Positions 17,926 through 26,082 of a stretch of 64,000 nucleotides of DNA are shown here, piece by piece (position 1 is the stretch's first letter; every line of letters starts with the position of its first letter). Source of the DNA: Frisingicoccus sp902471845 (GTDB lineage Bacteria > Bacillota > Clostridia > Lachnospirales > Lachnospiraceae); the NCBI RefSeq assembly GCF_047030795.1, contig NZ_JBKYIC010000001.1, one strand, 5' to 3'. A model generated the notes under the pieces. It was given only the letters and a program-made list of their open reading frames with translations, was not told where the DNA came from and ran no database searches. A program made the position numbers and the translations under genes.

Positions 17926-18849
17926 ATGGGAAAATTTAATGATATATGGGTATTTATGGAAATGTCAGAAAATGAGCCAAAACTTGTCAGCCTTGAATTA
18001 CTGGCAAAGGCCCGGGAATTGGCAGAAGAATCCGGTTCCCGCGCGATTCCTGTCATTTGCCCGAATGCATCCGAACATTCTCCGGAGACAATAATCAACG
18101 CATTAAAAACCGCAATCGAAGAAGGCTGTCCTTCCGCACTTCTTTTTGGATCCACACCGCTTGGCCGTGAAGTCAGCGCAGGACTTTCTGCCGTCATGAA
18201 TCTCGGAATTGCTTCGGACTGTACAAATGTCATCTATCGCGAATCCGATACGGACTTACTTTTTATCCGTCCGGCCTTCGACGGCAAACTTTATGCTTCC
18301 GTTTCTCTTGATACATCGCCGCAACTTGGGACCTTCTCCACCGGAATCTTCCCTCTGAAAGACGACGCTCCGGATATCCAGACCAATGCACGGACATTGT
18401 CTCTGGCATCTGATGAAAATGCTGTCAGGGCCCGTCTTGTAAAATTTATCGAAGATGCAGGCCTGGCAGATTCCAATATTGAAGAAGCTTCCATCCTCGT
18501 TGCCGGGGGCCGCGGCGTCGGCAGTGCTGAAGGCTTCGACAAACTTCGTGAACTGGCCCTTCTCCTTGGCGGAAATATCGCTGCTTCCCGTGCTGCTGTG
18601 GAAGAAGGCTGGATTTCCAGAGACTATCAGGTCGGTGCCACAGGAAAAACCGTTACTCCAAAAATCTATTTCGCCTGCGGTATCTCTGGAGCTGTACCAC
18701 ATGTCGTAGGCATGAAAGATTCGGAGACCATCATCGCCATTAATACGGATCCTACAGCTCCAATCTTTGATGTGGCCCACTATGGTATCGTTGGCGATTT
18801 ACATAAGGTCATCCCGGAATTAATAGAAATTTTCAAACAGACAAAATAA
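17926..18849 (+). CDS. etfA: Electron transfer flavoprotein, alpha subunit
   Basis: 307 residues, start behind TAGGAGG. The C-terminal FAD domain is complete: VAGGRGVGSAEGFDKL, GAVPHVVGMKDSETIIAINT and FDVAHYGIVGDLHKVIPEL. There is no N-terminal ferredoxin domain, unlike some clostridial EtfA proteins. It forms the heterodimer with the upstream EtfB. The nearest acyl-CoA dehydrogenase in the window (30998-32917) carries its own EtfA FAD domain, so this pair probably serves an enzyme encoded elsewhere. Confidence 0.93.
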   Translation: MGKFNDIWVFMEMSENEPKLVSLELLAKARELAEESGSRAIPVICPNASEHSPETIINALKTAIEEGCPSALLFGSTPLGREVSAGLSAVMNLGIASDCTNVIYRESDTDLLFIRPAFDGKLYASVSLDTSPQLGTFSTGIFPLKDDAPDIQTNARTLSLASDENAVRARLVKFIEDAGLADSNIEEASILVAGGRGVGSAEGFDKLRELALLLGGNIAASRAAVEEGWISRDYQVGATGKTVTPKIYFACGISGAVPHVVGMKDSETIIAINTDPTAPIFDVAHYGIVGDLHKVIPELIEIFKQTK

Positions 18850-18852
18850 TAA

Positions 18853-18898
18853 CAAAACAGCATCCTGACTTTGGTCGGCTAGGATGCTGTTTTATTAT
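18853..18898. terminator. Bidirectional terminator between etfA and lysA-type gene
   Basis: AAAACAGCATCCT pairs with AGGATGCTGTTTT around a 14-base loop, followed by ATT on the plus strand; the A-run serves the minus strand. Confidence 0.88.
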
Positions 18899-18926
18899 TT
18901 CCGTCTATCAATATAACCTTTTCTTC

Positions 18927-20195
18927 TTATAAGTATTTATCCATCGAATGGTCAAAATCAAAGGTAGCAAAGTAATCTGCCGGAGTTTCGGCACGACGGA
19001 TCATCTGGGTGCTTCCATCTTCTTTCAGCAGGATTTCCGCAGAACGAAGCTTTCCATTATAATTATATCCCATAGCAAATCCGTGAGCGCCCGTATCATG
19101 AATGATGATCAGATCGCCGATATCAATCTTCGGCAGCTTCCGGTCGATGGCAAATTTATCATTATTCTCGCAAAGGGAACCGGTCACATCATAAACATGG
19201 TCGCATGGTGCATCTTCCTTACCAGCAACCGTAATGTGATGATAAGAACCATACATTGCCGGACGCATCAGATTGCAGGCACAGGCATCCAGACCGATAT
19301 ATTCTTTGTAAATATGCTTTTCATGAATCGCCCGCGCGATCAGATGACCATAAGGCCCTAACATGAACCGACCCATTTCTGTAAAAATCGCCACATCGCC
19401 AAGACCGGCCGGAACAAGGATTTCCTCGAAAGCCTGACGCACACCTTCACCAATCGCCATAATATCGTTGGCCTGTTCATCCGGATGGTAAGGAATACCG
19501 ACACCGCCGGACAAATTGATAAATTCAATGGAGGCTCCTGTCTCTTCTTTTAATTCCACAGCCGTCTTGAAAAGAATCCGCGCCAGGGCCGGATAGTATT
19601 CATTGGTCTTTGTATTACTTGCCAGAAAAGCATGCAGGCCAAAATGTTTAACGCCCTTAGCCATCATTTTTTTGTAACCTTCCGTCAACTGTTCCCGGGT
19701 GAAACCGTATTTTGCCTCTCCCGGCGTATCCATAATACCATTGCTCAACTCAAAGTTTCCGCCTGTATTTAAACGGCAGCACATGGTTTCTGGAAGCTTG
19801 CCAAGAACCTTTTCCACAAAATCAATATGGGTAAAATCGTCCAGATTAATAATGGCTCCAAGTTTGGCTGCCATCTCAAAATCTTCCGGAGGCGTTGCAT
19901 TGGAAGAAAACATAATCTCATGACCGCTGAAATCGCAGGCATCCGACATCATAAGTTCTGTCAGAGAAGAACAGTCCGTACCGCAGCCTTCCTCTTTTAA
20001 AATCTTTAAAATATATGGGTTTGGTGTTGCCTTTACTGCAAAATATTCTTTAAATCCCTTATTCCATGAAAAAGCCGCATTCACCTTACGTGCATTTTCA
20101 CGGATACCTTTCTCATCATACAAATGAAATGGTGTCGGATACTGTTTTACCATTTCCTCCAACTGTTCTTTTGTCACAAAAGGGACTTTTTTCAT
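18927..20195 (-). CDS. lysA: Diaminopimelate decarboxylase-family PLP enzyme
   Basis: 422 residues, fold type III PLP decarboxylase. FAVKATPNPYILK holds the PLP lysine; EFINLSGGVGIPYHP is the glycine-rich phosphate loop; TEMGRFMLGPYG and the C-terminal IIHDTGAHGFAMGYNYNG complete the active site. The expected reaction is meso-diaminopimelate to lysine, fitting dapA and dapB at 10-12 kb. The start codon overlaps the stop of the upstream TrmB-like regulator (ATGA), a clear sign of translational coupling. A sequence-diverged amino-acid decarboxylase with another substrate is possible, since some ornithine and carboxynorspermidine enzymes share this fold. Confidence 0.85.
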   Translation of the reverse strand: MKKVPFVTKEQLEEMVKQYPTPFHLYDEKGIRENARKVNAAFSWNKGFKEYFAVKATPNPYILKILKEEGCGTDCSSLTELMMSDACDFSGHEIMFSSNATPPEDFEMAAKLGAIINLDDFTHIDFVEKVLGKLPETMCCRLNTGGNFELSNGIMDTPGEAKYGFTREQLTEGYKKMMAKGVKHFGLHAFLASNTKTNEYYPALARILFKTAVELKEETGASIEFINLSGGVGIPYHPDEQANDIMAIGEGVRQAFEEILVPAGLGDVAIFTEMGRFMLGPYGHLIARAIHEKHIYKEYIGLDACACNLMRPAMYGSYHHITVAGKEDAPCDHVYDVTGSLCENNDKFAIDRKLPKIDIGDLIIIHDTGAHGFAMGYNYNGKLRSAEILLKEDGSTQMIRRAETPADYFATFDFDHSMDKYL

Positions 20196-20896
20196 TTTGA
20201 TTCATTCCTTCCTGTCAATTCGATAATTTTTATTTCATTGCTCAACGAGTCTTTAAACAGATCTACCAGATTCTTTTTCCCGGAATACAGACAGGCCGAC
20301 TGGTCGCCGTTGCCCACATCCCCCGTCAGCACCGTCGCCGAATCCACAATGACACCAATCTGCCCCGGCTTCCTGTCCGCCAGATAAATCCTGGCATTTG
20401 GGAGTTCATAGGGTGGGTTCGTAATAATGACCACCTTCAGCCCTTCGGCCGCCCGCCGTTCAAGAATTTCCCGATAGCTGTCCAGCACCCGGGTTTCTCC
20501 GGAAAAATATACCCGATACACCGCATGCTCCAGCATATGGCAAACCTTATCCGATATATGTGCATCTCCCTGAATCGTAATATAGCCTTCCATGGCTTCT
20601 GTCCGCACAGGAAGCTGTTCCTGTAAAAACTGTTTCATCTGCTCCAGATGCTTCAGTTTATTATTGCTGAACTCTTCGATTTCTACGGGAATATAGCGCA
20701 CCGGTGTTCCCTCCATCAGCCAGGCCGCGCCCTTATCTACCAGGCAGGCCAAAGCCGTGTAAGTGTTGGACCTGGAAATGCCTGTGCGTTTTGCCACTTC
20801 ATAGCCCGTAAGCGCCCCATCGGACAGGAGTGTTAAATAGATCGTTGACTCCTGCCGTGTCAGTCCAAAACACATCAGAGCATCGTTTAAATCCAT
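20192..20896 (-). CDS. TrmB-family transcriptional regulator
   Basis: 234 residues. The N-terminal winged helix reads FGLTRQESTIYLTLLSDG then TGYEVAKRTGISRSNTYTAL, the TrmB DNA-binding signature; a middle helix (LKHLEQMKQFLQEQL) gives dimerisation; the C-terminal part (YRVYFSGETRVLDSYREIL ... GVIVDSATVLTGDVG) matches the TrmB effector domain, which resembles phospholipase D folds. TrmB proteins mostly respond to sugars, but coupling to the lysA-type gene (four-base overlap) suggests an amino-acid or polyamine signal. It is transcribed from a near-consensus promoter. Confidence 0.85.
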   Translation of the reverse strand: MDLNDALMCFGLTRQESTIYLTLLSDGALTGYEVAKRTGISRSNTYTALACLVDKGAAWLMEGTPVRYIPVEIEEFSNNKLKHLEQMKQFLQEQLPVRTEAMEGYITIQGDAHISDKVCHMLEHAVYRVYFSGETRVLDSYREILERRAAEGLKVVIITNPPYELPNARIYLADRKPGQIGVIVDSATVLTGDVGNGDQSACLYSGKKNLVDLFKDSLSNEIKIIELTGRNESK

Positions 20897-20928
20897 CGTA
20901 TCACCTCTTAGTATTTCTTTACAGGAAC

Positions 20929-20957
20929 ACTATATTATAATATACAATAATTGTCAA
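20929..20957 (-). promoter_or_regulatory. Promoter of trmB-lysA operon
   Basis: Minus-strand perfect TTGACA (20952-20957), 17-base spacer, TATAGT (20929-20934). The spacer holds the palindromic TATATTATAATATA, a possible regulator site. Confidence 0.82.
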
Positions 20958-20989
20958 TATACTTATACAGGATTTATTCTCATTTGCAT

Positions 20990-21022
20990 GAAAAAACGCT
21001 CTCCGGTCAGAGAGCGCTTTTC
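20990..21022 (-). terminator. Terminator after ilvE
   Basis: CGCTCTC pairs with GAGAGCG around a six-base loop, with TTTTTTC following on the minus strand. Confidence 0.87.
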
Positions 21023-21039
21023 ATTTCACATATATTCAA

Positions 21040-22065
21040 TTACATAATTTTATGAATCCAGCCTTCCGGTGCTTCGATGGTTCCCATCTGAATACCGGTC
21101 AATGTATCATATAATTTCTTTGTAATCGGTCCCATCTCGTCCATACCGCTCGGGAAACAGATGTCCTTTCCGTGATCTACAATCTTTCCTACCGGAGAGA
21201 TAACTGCTGCTGTACCGCAAAGACCGCATTCCGCAAATTCACTTAATTCGGACAATTTTACCTTTCTCTGGGTAACTTTCAATCCAAGATAATGTTCAGC
21301 AACATATACGAGAGAACGTCTTGTAATCGATGGAAGAATGGAATCTGACTGTGGTGTTACAATATCGCCTTCCTTTGTAACAAAGAGGAAGTTTGCACCG
21401 CCCGTCTCTTCAACGTAAGTACGTGTTCCAGGGTCAAGGAAAAGATTTTCATCAAAACCATTGGCATGGGCTGTGACATTGGCATGTAAGCTCATCGCAT
21501 AATTTAATCCGGCTTTGATATGACCGGTTCCGTGAGGTGCGGCACGGTCAAAGTCACTGACACATAAAGTAATCGGTTTTGCGCCTTCTTTAAAATATGG
21601 ACCTACCGGTGTACAGAACAGACGGAACTGATATTCATCCGCCGGTTTAACACCAATGACCGGACTTGAAGCATACATATAAGGTCTTAAATACAGTGTG
21701 GCACCGCTTCCGTAAGGAGGCACCCATGCCGCATTTGCCTGTACAACTTTTTCAACAGCCTCAATGAATCTTTCCTTTGGAAATGGCGGCATCTCCATGC
21801 GCTTCGCAGAATCCATCATACGTTCCGCATTTAAATCCGGCCGGAAAGTAACAATGCTTCCATCGGCTGTCGTATAAGCCTTTAAACCTTCAAAAACTTC
21901 CTGACAGTACTGAAGGATACCGGCACACTCATTGAGTACAAGCGTTGCATCTCCGGTCATATAACCTTCCTGCCACTGTCCGTCCTTAAAATCAGCAACA
22001 TATCTCTGATCCGTCGTATGGTAAGCGAACCCGATATTACCCCAGTCCATATCTTTCTTTTCCAT
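21040..22065 (-). CDS. ilvE: Branched-chain amino acid aminotransferase
   Basis: 341 residues, class IV PLP transaminase. CQEVFEGLKAYTTADGSI and GHIKAGLNYAMSLHAN (PLP lysine, about 198) are typical of the larger type II enzymes; EETGGANFLFVTKEGDIVTP and RRSLVYVAEHYLGLKV are the cofactor-phosphate region. It interconverts leucine, isoleucine and valine with their keto acids. Start behind GGAGG. It follows folA by 59 bases with no terminator between, so thyA-folA-ilvE may be one transcript. Confidence 0.95.
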   Translation of the reverse strand: MEKKDMDWGNIGFAYHTTDQRYVADFKDGQWQEGYMTGDATLVLNECAGILQYCQEVFEGLKAYTTADGSIVTFRPDLNAERMMDSAKRMEMPPFPKERFIEAVEKVVQANAAWVPPYGSGATLYLRPYMYASSPVIGVKPADEYQFRLFCTPVGPYFKEGAKPITLCVSDFDRAAPHGTGHIKAGLNYAMSLHANVTAHANGFDENLFLDPGTRTYVEETGGANFLFVTKEGDIVTPQSDSILPSITRRSLVYVAEHYLGLKVTQRKVKLSELSEFAECGLCGTAAVISPVGKIVDHGKDICFPSGMDEMGPITKKLYDTLTGIQMGTIEAPEGWIHKIM

Positions 22066-22124
22066 AACAATTCCTCCATTCGTCGTATATACATATATTC
22101 GTCATTGAACCAATTGTACTCTCA

Positions 22125-22646
22125 TTAATCCATAAAATCAACAATTTCTTTTAATTTTGACTTACGAACATACATTTTAAAACAATATTCCAAATCAAAA
22201 TAGGTTTTTTCCTCACTGTCCGCCGCCACAACAAAGTCTTCCATTTTATCCAGATTCGGGAACCATGTATCCGCCTGATAGGCATAATCCATCACCGTCA
22301 CATGGGCCACATCACAGTAAGGCAGCATCTGTTCATATATGCTGGCTCCGCCGATGACATAAATATCCTCGGACTTGAAAGCCTTCAGATATTCCAGGGC
22401 CTCTTCTACACTGTGGACCACAACGGCTCCCGGTACTTCATAATCCTTCTGCCGTGTAATGACCACATTGGTCCGGTTTTTCAACGGTCTTCCGTTTGGA
22501 AAGCTTTCCAGCGTCTTTCGCCCCATAACGACCACATGCCCCGTCGTTGTCTCCCGGAAAAATTTCATATCCTCCGGAATGCTGTTCAATAACTTATTCT
22601 GAAAGCCAATAGCCCAGTTTTTATCTACTGCTACGATAATATTCAT
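22125..22646 (-). CDS. folA: Dihydrofolate reductase
   Basis: 173 residues. MNIIVAVDKNWAIGFQNKLL (substrate and nicotinamide loop), GHVVVMGRKTLESFPNGRPL (NADPH binding) and DIYVIGGASIYEQMLPYCD are canonical. It reduces dihydrofolate produced by ThyA, whose gene lies 11 bases upstream, a common pairing. Start behind GGAGGG. Confidence 0.96.
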   Translation of the reverse strand: MNIIVAVDKNWAIGFQNKLLNSIPEDMKFFRETTTGHVVVMGRKTLESFPNGRPLKNRTNVVITRQKDYEVPGAVVVHSVEEALEYLKAFKSEDIYVIGGASIYEQMLPYCDVAHVTVMDYAYQADTWFPNLDKMEDFVVAADSEEKTYFDLEYCFKMYVRKSKLKEIVDFMD

Positions 22647-22657
22647 CTTACGCCCTC

Positions 22658-23488
22658 CTAAACTGCTACCGGAATATTTTTGATCTGCGGTCCGGTCTGA
22701 TAATTATCCAGCCGCACGTCGTCCGTTGTAAAATCATAGAAATTTTTAATTTCCGGATTAATCCAGAAATCCGGTGCCGGGTAGGTTTCTCTCGAAATCA
22801 GTTCTTTTACTAAAGGAATATGACGGTCATAAATGTGGGCATCGGCAATGACATGTACCAGCTCTCCCGCTTTCAGACCGCTGACCTGGGCGATCATATG
22901 CAGCAGCACCGCATACTGGACCACATTCCAGTTATTGGCCGTTAAAATATCCTGAGAACGCTGGTTTAATACCGCATTCAGCTTATCGTCTGTCACATTA
23001 AAAGTCATACTGTAGGCACATGGATAGAGATTCATTTCATGCAGATCCTGATGGACATAAATATTCGTCATGATCCGTCGGCTGTAAGGATTTTCCTTAA
23101 GGTCAAAGAGCACCCGATCCACCTGATCCATCATACCTTCTTTATACTGATGCTTTACCCCGAGCTGATAGCCATAGGCCTTCCCGATCGAACCGTCCGC
23201 ATCGGCCCATTCATCCCAGATATGGCTTTTCAGTTCATGAATATTATTCGACTTTTTCTGCCAGATCCAGAGGATCTCATCCACGGCGCTTTTAAAGGCT
23301 GTCCGCCGTAATGTCAATGCCGGAAATTCTTTGGATAAATCATAACGATTGACAACACCAAACCGCTTGATCGTGTAAGCATAGCTTCCATCCTCCCACT
23401 TCGGGCGGACCTTTTCACCTTCCGTACTATATCCGTGATCCAGAATATCCTGACACATATCTATAAATAATCTATCTGCATAACTCAT
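22658..23488 (-). CDS. thyA: Thymidylate synthase
   Basis: 276 residues from the ATG at 23488, chosen for GGAGG nine bases upstream; a TTG or similar codon at 23503 lies inside it. The active-site cysteine is in LYPCAYSMTFNV, with RSQDILTANNWNVVQYAVL as the nucleotide-binding segment and HIYDRHI near the end. It methylates dUMP with methylene-tetrahydrofolate, making dihydrofolate for FolA. The enzyme is the classical ThyA, not the flavin-dependent ThyX. Confidence 0.95.
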   Translation of the reverse strand: MSYADRLFIDMCQDILDHGYSTEGEKVRPKWEDGSYAYTIKRFGVVNRYDLSKEFPALTLRRTAFKSAVDEILWIWQKKSNNIHELKSHIWDEWADADGSIGKAYGYQLGVKHQYKEGMMDQVDRVLFDLKENPYSRRIMTNIYVHQDLHEMNLYPCAYSMTFNVTDDKLNAVLNQRSQDILTANNWNVVQYAVLLHMIAQVSGLKAGELVHVIADAHIYDRHIPLVKELISRETYPAPDFWINPEIKNFYDFTTDDVRLDNYQTGPQIKNIPVAV

Positions 23489-23651
23489 ATTTTTCTCCTC
23501 CATAAATAGTGCATACTCAAAAAAATTTTAACATATCCATCTGGTATTCGTCAAACCTTATAATTCTGGCTTCATATTTTTTATTACCCAAACTAATAAA
23601 TCTATGATAAAATACTTATATATCTTAAAACATTAAGAACGGAGCAATACT

Positions 23652-24743
23652 ATGAATGAACATTTGACAACGATTATGTCTGAATACTATCAGAACATTG
23701 ACATTTACAAAAAACTTTCACACGACGTGAACGACATAATCAACACCCTGCTGGAAGTCAATCACATCAAGATTTCCAACATGGCCATCCGAATCAAATC
23801 GGAAGAGGCACTTCGCAATAAAGTTATGTACAAAAATAAATATACCCATTTGGATGAAATTACCGACGTCCTCGGCGTCCGTATTATTACACTTTTTGAA
23901 AACGATGTGGACTTAATTCTGGACCTTTTAGAAAAAACCTTTGAAATCTGCGAGATTGTGGACAAGCGTAAAAAAGAACGGGGAAGCCGTATTGAATTCG
24001 GTTACAATTCTCTCCATGTGGTTGTCAAATTTACAGATAACCGATGCGAACTGGTGGAATATCAAAAATTCCAGGATATCCGTTTTGAAATTCAGATTCG
24101 TACCGTTCTCCAGCACGCCTGGGCCGAAGTGGAGCATGGACTTGGATACAAATCCTTCTATGAACCGCCGATGAGTGTGAAGCGCAAACTGAACCGTCTG
24201 GCCGCCACCCTGGAGATTCTGGACGAAGAATTTGAAAATATCCGTTATGATATCGCCCTGTATAACCAGAGCTTCGATAAAGTCGAAAAAATATTAAAAA
24301 CGGATATCAACAAAGATTCTCTTATCGCCTATGTCAATAACAGCGAATTTCTGAATCAACTTGTGGAACGGATCGCAAAAGAGCAGCATTACGAAATCGT
24401 TAAAGACCCGAGTTTTATCAGTCACCAGAAACTGGCGACAAAATTGACGATGTATGGTTATCAGTATATTCATGAGCTGGACGCCGATATCCACCGGTAT
24501 GAAAAAACAATCTACCATATCGGACACGAAATGTGCGACCGGATTTATCATGATAATACCTGTATCAATATCTACAGCTGTATCATGTGGTTCACCTTCA
24601 TTCCGGTCATCAAGAATTTAATTTCCGGTATGGACTCCACCAATGATGATGTGCTTGAAGATGTGATCTTTGAAACCTTTAAAAAGAACAATAGCTCTAT
24701 TTTCGAAGTATTTAACCAAAAAACCATGCCCGAGACGATTTAA
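23652..24743 (+). CDS. RelA/SpoT-domain (p)ppGpp synthetase with long C-terminal region
   Basis: 363 residues. The synthetase domain lies in about residues 25-185: SNMAIRIKSEEALRNKV (ATP site), DEITDVLGVRIITLF, IEFGYNSLHVVV (G-loop), and FEIQIRTVLQHAWAEVEHGL with the downstream YK. There is no HD hydrolase, TGS or ACT domain. Small alarmone synthetases RelP/RelQ are about 210-260 residues, so roughly 170 extra residues (about 195-363) remain unexplained, and look mostly helical. Likely product is an alarmone (pppGpp or relative). It stands alone between thyA and hflX with its own terminator. A fused toxin-antitoxin synthetase is an alternative worth testing. Confidence 0.85.
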   Translation: MNEHLTTIMSEYYQNIDIYKKLSHDVNDIINTLLEVNHIKISNMAIRIKSEEALRNKVMYKNKYTHLDEITDVLGVRIITLFENDVDLILDLLEKTFEICEIVDKRKKERGSRIEFGYNSLHVVVKFTDNRCELVEYQKFQDIRFEIQIRTVLQHAWAEVEHGLGYKSFYEPPMSVKRKLNRLAATLEILDEEFENIRYDIALYNQSFDKVEKILKTDINKDSLIAYVNNSEFLNQLVERIAKEQHYEIVKDPSFISHQKLATKLTMYGYQYIHELDADIHRYEKTIYHIGHEMCDRIYHDNTCINIYSCIMWFTFIPVIKNLISGMDSTNDDVLEDVIFETFKKNNSSIFEVFNQKTMPETI

Positions 24744-24756
24744 ACCACGGCATACC

Positions 24757-24804
24757 AAAAGCCTGATTCGAAGCAAACTTCTGTTTCGATATCAGGCTTT
24801 TTTA
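24757..24804. terminator. Bidirectional terminator between relA-like gene and hflX
   Basis: AAAAGCCTGAT pairs with ATCAGGCTTTT, with inner TCGAA/TTCGA pairing in the loop and T-runs on both strands. Confidence 0.88.
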
Positions 24805-24818
24805 TATATCTTTTTTAT

Positions 24819-26072
24819 TTAGAATTCTAACTGGGCATAAACATCCTTCGGCACATAAGCCCGCACAAAAATACCGTCAGCCCGGTACTCTTCTTCCAGA
24901 AGCTGTCCATACTTCCGAATTACGGCGATATCCCCGGCCCGGCTATATTCAAACACCCGCTCGATCAACATCTTGCTCTGGCGTAAAATTTCCTCCAGGG
25001 CCTCCTTTACTTCCTCCAGACCGATCTCCTTTTTGGCCGAGATTTTCAACGTCTTTTCCGCCCGAAAATCCTTCATCACCCCATCTCCGTCTTCCAGACG
25101 GTCTATTTTATTAAACAGGGTAATGACCGGTTTGTCGCCGACTTCCAGCTGATTTAACGTATCATAAACCACATGCATATGAACATCCATCTGAGGATTG
25201 GATGCATCCACTACGTGAAGAATAATATCCGCATATTTTGCCTCTTCCAGTGTACTCCGGAAAGCCTGTATCAAATGATGCGGAAGTTTTCGGATAAATC
25301 CGACCGTATCTGTCAAAAGTACTTCCTGACCACTGTCCAATTTCAGATTCCGGGTCGTCGGATCCAGGGTGGCAAACAATTTATCCTCTTCAAGGACACC
25401 CGCCCCCGTAAGCTGGTTGAGCAACGTGGATTTTCCCGCATTGGTATAGCCGACAATGGCCACGACCGGTACCGGATTTTTGCTGCGCTGCTGCCGTGCG
25501 ACCTCCCGGTGACGCTTCACCGCTTCCAGTTCCTGTTTTAACTGGGAAATACGGTCCCGAATCAATCGCCGATCCACCTCTAATTTCTTTTCGCCCGGTC
25601 CCCGCGTGCCGATACCGCCGCCCAGACGGGATAAAGACCGTCCAAGTCCGGTCAGGCGGGTGGAACGATACCGAAGCTGAGCCAGTTCGACCTGAATCTT
25701 ACCTTCTCTGGTAGATGCCCGCTGGGCAAAAATATCCAGAATGATCAGTGTCCGGTCCATAACCTTCGTGTCCAGCATATCCTGAAGATTGGACAGCTGA
25801 GCCGGTGACAATTCATCGTCGCAGACAATGCCTGTCGCATCCGTCTCCCAGATCAGCTCTCTTAATTCTTCAATCTTACCTTTACCGAGATAGGTGCCTG
25901 GATGGGGCGCCTCCCGATTCTGAATTAATTTTCCAACAGTCAGAGCGCCGGCCGTCGCCGCCAGCTCGGCAAGTTCGTCCAGCGACTGTACGGTGTCATC
26001 ATTTTCCTGGAAGGATACACCGACCAGAATGACCCGTTCCGTCAATTTTTTTGTTTCATATATCTCTGCCAT
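24819..26072 (-). CDS. hflX: Ribosome-associated GTPase HflX
   Basis: 417 residues. The HflX N-terminal domain shows GKLIQNREAPHPGTYLGKGK and IVCDDELSPAQLSNLQ, a basic linker follows (LSRLGGGIGTRGPGEKKLE), then a GTPase with GYTNAGKSTLL (G1), DTVGFIRKLPH (G3) and TLFNKIDRL (G4). HflX splits stalled or hibernating ribosomes under stress. It begins 10 bases after the TPR protein gene and ends at a strong terminator, so those two are co-transcribed. Confidence 0.95.
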   Translation of the reverse strand: MAEIYETKKLTERVILVGVSFQENDDTVQSLDELAELAATAGALTVGKLIQNREAPHPGTYLGKGKIEELRELIWETDATGIVCDDELSPAQLSNLQDMLDTKVMDRTLIILDIFAQRASTREGKIQVELAQLRYRSTRLTGLGRSLSRLGGGIGTRGPGEKKLEVDRRLIRDRISQLKQELEAVKRHREVARQQRSKNPVPVVAIVGYTNAGKSTLLNQLTGAGVLEEDKLFATLDPTTRNLKLDSGQEVLLTDTVGFIRKLPHHLIQAFRSTLEEAKYADIILHVVDASNPQMDVHMHVVYDTLNQLEVGDKPVITLFNKIDRLEDGDGVMKDFRAEKTLKISAKKEIGLEEVKEALEEILRQSKMLIERVFEYSRAGDIAVIRKYGQLLEEEYRADGIFVRAYVPKDVYAQLEF

Positions 26073-26082
26073 AATACCTCTT

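Noticed and set aside
17138..18849. etfBA as partner of the acyl-CoA dehydrogenase fusion
   Set aside because: They are 13 kb apart in a separate transcription unit, and the fusion has its own EtfA FAD domain and rubredoxin; a link cannot be shown from the sequence.
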